Position numbers and translations under genes: made by a program
Shown here: piece after piece, positions 23,858 through 27,537 of the stretch
Layout: every line of letters begins with the position of its first letter
How positions within the stretch are numbered: the first letter of the stretch is position 1
Notes under the pieces: generated by a model
Database searches by the model: none
Seen by the model: only the letters and a program-made list of their open reading frames with translations
Told to the model about the DNA's origin: nothing
Assembly: GCA_015655535.1 (NCBI GenBank)
Contig: JAATEW010000413.1
Span: 1-27,537 of the forward strand
DNA length: 27,537 nucleotides
Direction: 5' to 3'
DNA from: Hyphomicrobiales bacterium
GTDB taxonomy: Bacteria > Pseudomonadota > Alphaproteobacteria > Rhizobiales > Beijerinckiaceae

Positions 23858-24545
23858 TGGAGCCCCCTCCTGGTTCAAATGCCTAGCCTCAACGCCAAAG
23901 TGCTTCGCGTGCGGTTTTCTTTCTTTTCAGACCCCGAGCCAGACAACAGCATTCGCGGACTTCGCCTCGTGAAATCCGTGTTTCAATTGCGTGTAATTGA
24001 TGCGTTTTATTTGCAGCCGCCCCGGCGCATGTCGTCTCGCCAGGCCTTATGCCATCCTCCGCAACTTTGTTTTGTCTGCATCGATCATCGGTCGCATCGC
24101 GCCGCAGCAACAATGTGTTTTGGTTTATGAACGGCGGAAGCGCACCAAGTGAGAGCTTCGCCGCACCAAATGCGGCCTCTGCCCATGAGGCTTCATGAAC
24201 GGCGGCCGACACGCCAAGGCCGCAGCGCGCGTCATGCTCGATTCGTCTTTCCCGCGCACCGGGTTTGGCGCGATACCGCGTTGCATCAAGCCAGCGATCG
24301 AGGATGCGATTTGCGCGGGCAACGGCTCCGCATGAAAACCGCATCGGCTTCTCATGCGATGTAACGCACATTCAACGCGGGGAGGCCTATCGGCGCAAAT
24401 GCGTTAGGAAAAATCTTTACCAATCGTGATGGCGCTAGATTGGTTTAAAAGAATGCGTCGATCTCGACGCCATAGTGCCGCATCGGCCGATCGGCACCTT
24501 GACGTTTGCCGGTGGAAGCTGCGCATTTTGATCTTGGTTCCGCAC
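23858..24545. other. intergenic stretch without a supportable gene
   Basis: The gap between the SphA-like gene and coxC is about 920 bp. Open frames on both strands in 23879-24371 are Arg/Cys-rich, overlap each other antisense, and match no family I know. I see no clear promoter for coxC. The remaining part of the gap holds the palindromic repeats at 24548-24662. Confidence 0.5.
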
Positions 24546-24547
24546 TA

Positions 24548-24662
24548 GAGCATGCTGCGAAAAAGTGTGAGCGGTTTTTCGCGCCAAGCATGCTCACCAT
24601 TTTTGAATCTAGATCATCTTATCTGCTTTTAGGTGATCCAACCTAAAAGCAGGATGATCTAG
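24548..24662. repeat. pair of large palindromic repeats (intergenic repeat element)
   Basis: First palindrome: GAGCATGCT (24548-24556) with AGCATGCTC (24587-24595) and, inside it, GCGAAAAA (24557-24564) with TTTTTCGC (24575-24582). Second palindrome: CTAGATCATC then CTGCTTTTAGGT (24609-24634), pairing with ACCTAAAAGCAG then GATGATCTAG (24641-24662), 22 bp with one 4-nt bulge. The architecture resembles dispersed intergenic repeats of Rhizobiales. It ends about 115 bp before the chosen coxC start. Confidence 0.65.
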
Positions 24663-24777
24663 TGATGTAGCCAACGCATAAAGAAGACGCCGCATCGATT
24701 CGGCGTCTCACATGCCAACATGTACCAATGAGTCAGAAGAGCAAAAGCTCTCGCAAAATTGGGAGGGAACGATCGCG

Positions 24778-26025
24778 GTGACGCACGAACCATGGCTCGT
24801 GGCCCTATCTATTGTGATGGCCGTCCAAGGCGGCTATGTCGGTCTCCAGCTCGCGGACGGTTTGAGATCGGCGACCGGCGCAAGCCGCAGGCTGCTGCTG
24901 GCCGGCGCTGCCATCACGCTGGCGGTCGGCATCTGGTCGATGCATTTCGTCGGCATGCTGGCCGCGTCATTGCCGCGCGATGTCGACTTTCTGGTCTTGC
25001 CGACGCTGATTTCTTTTCTGACCTGCGTGATCGTCGTCGGCATCGGCGTCGCCGCCGTCAACCTGCCAGGCTCGCCATGGATGCGCATTACGATCGGCGC
25101 CTTCGGCATGGGCGCCGGCATCTGCCTCATGCATTACATCGGCATGAACGCCGTCCACGCGAATGCCTTCCTGGATTATAGTTTCATATCCATCGTCTTC
25201 GCCTTCCTGATCGCCGTCGCGACGAGCGGCGTCGCGCTCTGGATGCTCAATCGCTCGGTACGGCCACTGCCGATCTGGCTCGCGGCCATCGTTCTCGGCA
25301 TCGCCGCGTCCGGAATGCACTATACCGCCATGGCCGGGACGACATTCACCCTCTGCGACACGCCGCCGGCCGGCGGCTCGCCGGCTCTGTCGCGCGACAA
25401 TCTCGCGATCATCGTCGCCATCATCGCTTTCTCGGTCTCGGGTGGCTTTCTTCTCTCCGTCGTACCCGATCGCAACGCCGGCACGAATAAGCGCGAAGAT
25501 GAAGCGGATCTCGCACCCCAACATCTATTCGCCGATGGCCCCAAAGCCGATGAGGCCGAATTCACGGATCACGGCATGCAACACACCGACGCCGCGAGCT
25601 ACGCTCCTGCGGCCGCGAATGAGGAGGCCTCGGACAGCAAGCGCTTTGCGAATGCGATTCCCGTGGAAAAAGAGGGCCGCACGCGAAACTTGCGCGTCAA
25701 CGACATACGCTCCGTGCGCGCCAATGCACATTATACCTATATTTCCGACGGACAGCAGGAGTTCTTCTGCAAATTGCCGATCAGCGCCGTCGAAGCCAAT
25801 CTCGATCCGCAGAGCTTCATCCGGGTCCATCGCAGTTATATCGTCTCGATCGAGCATGTTGAAAGCATCCGCCGTCATGGCGAAAACGGCATCGTCGAGC
25901 TCTCCGGCGCTTTGGTGCAATGCGACATACCCGTGGCACGCGCCCGTCTGTCCGTTTTGCAACGGCGCGTCTCCGAGCGCGTACGTGCAGCACGAAGCGA
26001 GCCGCCGTCCGCCGTTCGTGAATAA
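24778..26025 (+). CDS. coxC: CoxC-like MHYT membrane sensor with LytTR DNA-binding domain
   Basis: A 415-aa membrane-bound regulator. The N-terminal half has seven predicted helices with three MHYT motifs: MHFVGM (about 55), MHYIGM (about 118) and MHYTAM (about 180). These are proposed to bind copper or another metal and sense diatomic gas. A charged linker of about 60 residues follows. The C-terminal LytTR DNA-binding domain (about 305-400) includes IRSVRANAHYTYISDG, SFIRVHRSYIVSIEHVESIR and NGIVELSGALVQCDIPVARA. CoxC and CoxH of O. carboxidovorans share this unusual fusion. GTG 24778 was chosen because GGAGGG lies 10 nt upstream; ATG 24712 is the alternative. It stands 140 bp before coxM, as in known cox clusters. 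Confidence 0.88.
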   Translation: MTHEPWLVALSIVMAVQGGYVGLQLADGLRSATGASRRLLLAGAAITLAVGIWSMHFVGMLAASLPRDVDFLVLPTLISFLTCVIVVGIGVAAVNLPGSPWMRITIGAFGMGAGICLMHYIGMNAVHANAFLDYSFISIVFAFLIAVATSGVALWMLNRSVRPLPIWLAAIVLGIAASGMHYTAMAGTTFTLCDTPPAGGSPALSRDNLAIIVAIIAFSVSGGFLLSVVPDRNAGTNKREDEADLAPQHLFADGPKADEAEFTDHGMQHTDAASYAPAAANEEASDSKRFANAIPVEKEGRTRNLRVNDIRSVRANAHYTYISDGQQEFFCKLPISAVEANLDPQSFIRVHRSYIVSIEHVESIRRHGENGIVELSGALVQCDIPVARARLSVLQRRVSERVRAARSEPPSAVRE

Positions 26026-26165
26026 GGCCAAGATTATTGACGCAATTCGTGCAGCCGATCCGTCATTGGTGCCGCGCGCCCGTCCCTAAGCCAATATCGA
26101 TTGTTGCTGCGCCGCGAAGCGGCGGATGATCCGAAATCATAAGAAGAACGATTTCGGAGGAACGT

Positions 26166-27029
26166 ATGATCCCGGGCACTTTCGCCTATCACCGGCCGAA
26201 GACGATCAGCGAAGCCGCTGCTCTTCTCGCAGATCTCGGTGACGATGCGCGGCCGCTGGCCGGCGGCCACAGCCTCATCCCCATGATGAAGCTGCGCATG
26301 GCAACGCCTCAGCATCTTATCGACTTGGGCGGCATTCCCGATCTCAAGGGTATCCGCCAGGATGGCGAAAATATCGTGATCGGCGCGATGACGTCGCAGG
26401 CCGATGTGATCGCCTCGGACCTTCTCGCGGCAACGCTCCCGATCCTGCGCGAGACGGCACTTGTCATCGCCGATCCGCAAGTGCGCTATTGCGGCACGAT
26501 CGGCGGCAATGCCGCCAATGGCGACCCAGGCAACGACATGCCGGCGATCATGATGGCGCTCGACGCGAATTACGAGGTCGCGGGCAGCAATGGCCTGCGC
26601 TCCATCCCGGCGCGGCAATTCTATCAGGGCGCCTATTACACGGCGCTTGAACCGGGCGAGTTGCTGACAAGCATTTCCATCCCCGTCCCGCCGCAAAAGC
26701 ATGGCTACGCCTATGAAAAGCTCAAGCGCAAGATCGGCGATTACGCCACCGCCGCGGCGGCCGTGATCCTGGTGATGAACCAGGGCGGCACCGTAACTTT
26801 CTGCGCGATCAGCCTCACCAATGTCGGAGAGACGGCGCTTCTGGCCGAAAAGGCCGCCGAACTCGTGGTGGGCTCAGGCCTCGATACGGCGACAGTGGCA
26901 AAAGCCATGGCGGCGGCCGAAGAGATCACGAGCCCCGCCGTGGACGGACGCGGCAGCGCCGCCTATCGCACCAAGATGGCGGGCGTGATGGTTAAGCGCG
27001 CGCTGCAACGCGCGGCTGCGCGGGCCTAG
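26166..27029 (+). CDS. coxM: aerobic CO dehydrogenase, medium FAD-binding subunit
   Basis: A 287-aa flavoprotein subunit of the molybdenum- and copper-containing CO dehydrogenase (CO to CO2). It takes electrons from the iron-sulfur subunit and passes them on to the respiratory chain. FAD-binding motifs are AGGHS (32-36) and TIGGN (111-115), at the same positions as in O. carboxidovorans CoxM. Other near-identical stretches to that protein, as I recall it, are ADPQVRYCGTIGGNAANGDP, YEKLKRKIGDYATAAAAV and YRTKMAGVMVKRA. This closeness favours a form I (true CO-oxidising) enzyme over a form II homologue, but the decisive large subunit is outside the window. GGAGG lies just before the ATG. coxS follows after 67 bp. 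Confidence 0.93.
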   Translation: MIPGTFAYHRPKTISEAAALLADLGDDARPLAGGHSLIPMMKLRMATPQHLIDLGGIPDLKGIRQDGENIVIGAMTSQADVIASDLLAATLPILRETALVIADPQVRYCGTIGGNAANGDPGNDMPAIMMALDANYEVAGSNGLRSIPARQFYQGAYYTALEPGELLTSISIPVPPQKHGYAYEKLKRKIGDYATAAAAVILVMNQGGTVTFCAISLTNVGETALLAEKAAELVVGSGLDTATVAKAMAAAEEITSPAVDGRGSAAYRTKMAGVMVKRALQRAAARA

Positions 27030-27096
27030 CACAAAACCTGCGCGGCGAGGCTGCACCCATAGCCGCGCGAGACTCCATGTCTGCCGAGGAGACATT

Positions 27097-27537
27097 ATGT
27101 CGAAAATCCATGTCCAAATGACCGTGAACGGCGAGCCGGTGGAAGCACTGGTCGAACCGCGCACGCTTCTCATCCACTTCATCCGTGAACAGCTCATGCT
27201 GACCGGCGCCCATATCGGTTGCGATACGACCCATTGCGGCGCCTGTACCGTCGATCTCGACGGCAGATCGATCAAATCCTGCACCGTCTTCGCGGTTCAG
27301 GCCGATGGCGCCTCGATTACGACGATCGAGGGCATGGCCGAACCTGACGGTACATTGCATGCGCTGCAAGAAGGCTTTCGCATGAGCCACGGGCTGCAAT
27401 GCGGCTTCTGCACGCCCGGCATGATCATGCGTGCGCATCGTCTGCTGCAGGAGAATCCAAACCCGACCGAGGCCGAAATCCGCTTCGGCATCGCCGGCAA
27501 TATCTGCCGCTGCACCGGCTATCAGAACATCGTGAAA
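27097..27537 (+). CDS. coxS: aerobic CO dehydrogenase, small [2Fe-2S] subunit, 5' part
   Basis: 147 codons are visible; the frame runs off the right edge, so only about 20 residues should be missing. The start ATG 27097 has GAGGAG at 27086-27091. Eight cysteines bind two [2Fe-2S] clusters: C42, C47, C50 and C62 (GCDTTHCGAC ... SC) for the plant-ferredoxin-type cluster, and C102, C105, C137 and C139 (QCGFC ... CRC) for the second. This is the standard molybdenum hydroxylase arrangement. The sequence LVEPRTLLIHFIREQ and GFRMSHGLQCGFCTPGMIMR match CoxS closely. It carries electrons from the Mo-Cu site of CoxL to the FAD of CoxM. coxL is expected immediately beyond the window. Confidence 0.95.
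   Translation, partial: MSKIHVQMTVNGEPVEALVEPRTLLIHFIREQLMLTGAHIGCDTTHCGACTVDLDGRSIKSCTVFAVQADGASITTIEGMAEPDGTLHALQEGFRMSHGLQCGFCTPGMIMRAHRLLQENPNPTEAEIRFGIAGNICRCTGYQNIVK

Noticed and set aside
23889..24371. A 160-codon minus-strand frame in the gap before coxC
   Set aside because: Arg/Cys-rich composition, no family resemblance, no ribosome binding site, and overlapping open frames on the other strand.
24490..24520. A sigma54-like GGCAC ... TTGC pair upstream of coxC
   Set aside because: The spacing between the elements is wrong (8 nt instead of 5), so it does not fit the -24/-12 consensus.

Overview
The window looks like a chromosomal segment of an alphaproteobacterium, most likely from Hyphomicrobiales/Rhizobiales and possibly Beijerinckiaceae-like. 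This rests on GC-rich coding sequence, frequent GTG/TTG starts, a form I-like cox cluster very close to that of Oligotropha (Afipia) carboxidovorans, and palindromic repeats of a kind common in that order. The taxonomic call is inference. I saw no rRNA, tRNA, CRISPR array, phage module or intact insertion sequence.

Layout. (1) 1-2823, plus: the 3' part of a DUF3604/PHP-like protein, then the permease and ATPase of an SsuBC/TauBC-type ABC importer. All are packed with start/stop overlaps. (2) 6165-2853, minus: tonB-exbB-exbD followed by an exported class II cytochrome c and a membrane cytochrome b561, behind a good sigma70-like promoter. (3) 6476-10402, plus: an Rrf2-family regulator with a four-cysteine cluster, an XRE-cupin regulator, and a large TonB-dependent receptor ended by a hairpin terminator. 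(4) 10453-10896: a non-coding stretch with a tandem set of hairpins. (5) 15261-10897, minus: a Planctomycetes-type pair (DUF1549/DUF1553 protein with a CxxCH haem motif, plus a DUF1501 protein) and a second small class II-like cytochrome c. (6) 15641-18188, plus: four exported proteins, namely a dienelactone-hydrolase-like enzyme, a rhodanese-like protein without its catalytic Cys, a BCP-type peroxiredoxin and a GlcG/HbpS haem-binding-like protein. (7) 18389-21515, plus: a Family 2A encapsulin shell gene overlapping the gene for its cargo, a SufS-type cysteine desulfurase with a roughly 320-residue Pro/Ala-rich N-terminal extension. (8) 21541-21784: a MITE-like element with 19-bp terminal inverted repeats. 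(9) 23857-21798, minus: a MoeA-like molybdopterin-binding protein and, upstream, a SphA/MetA-like outer-membrane protein. (10) 24778-27537, plus: coxC (MHYT-LytTR sensor), coxM and the start of coxS. This is the beginning of an aerobic CO dehydrogenase operon that continues past the window.

The most notable system is the encapsulin and cysteine desulfurase pair, a protein nanocompartment of the type that in other bacteria packages a desulfurase and is linked to sulfur starvation and elemental sulfur storage. Here it lies directly behind a set of periplasmic thiol, peroxide and haem proteins. The cox genes and the MoeA-like protein fit together as molybdenum enzyme and cofactor handling. The TonB system and receptor fit together as outer-membrane metal or metallophore uptake. 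Several apparent long open frames antisense to the Planctomycetes-type genes are shadows and were left out.
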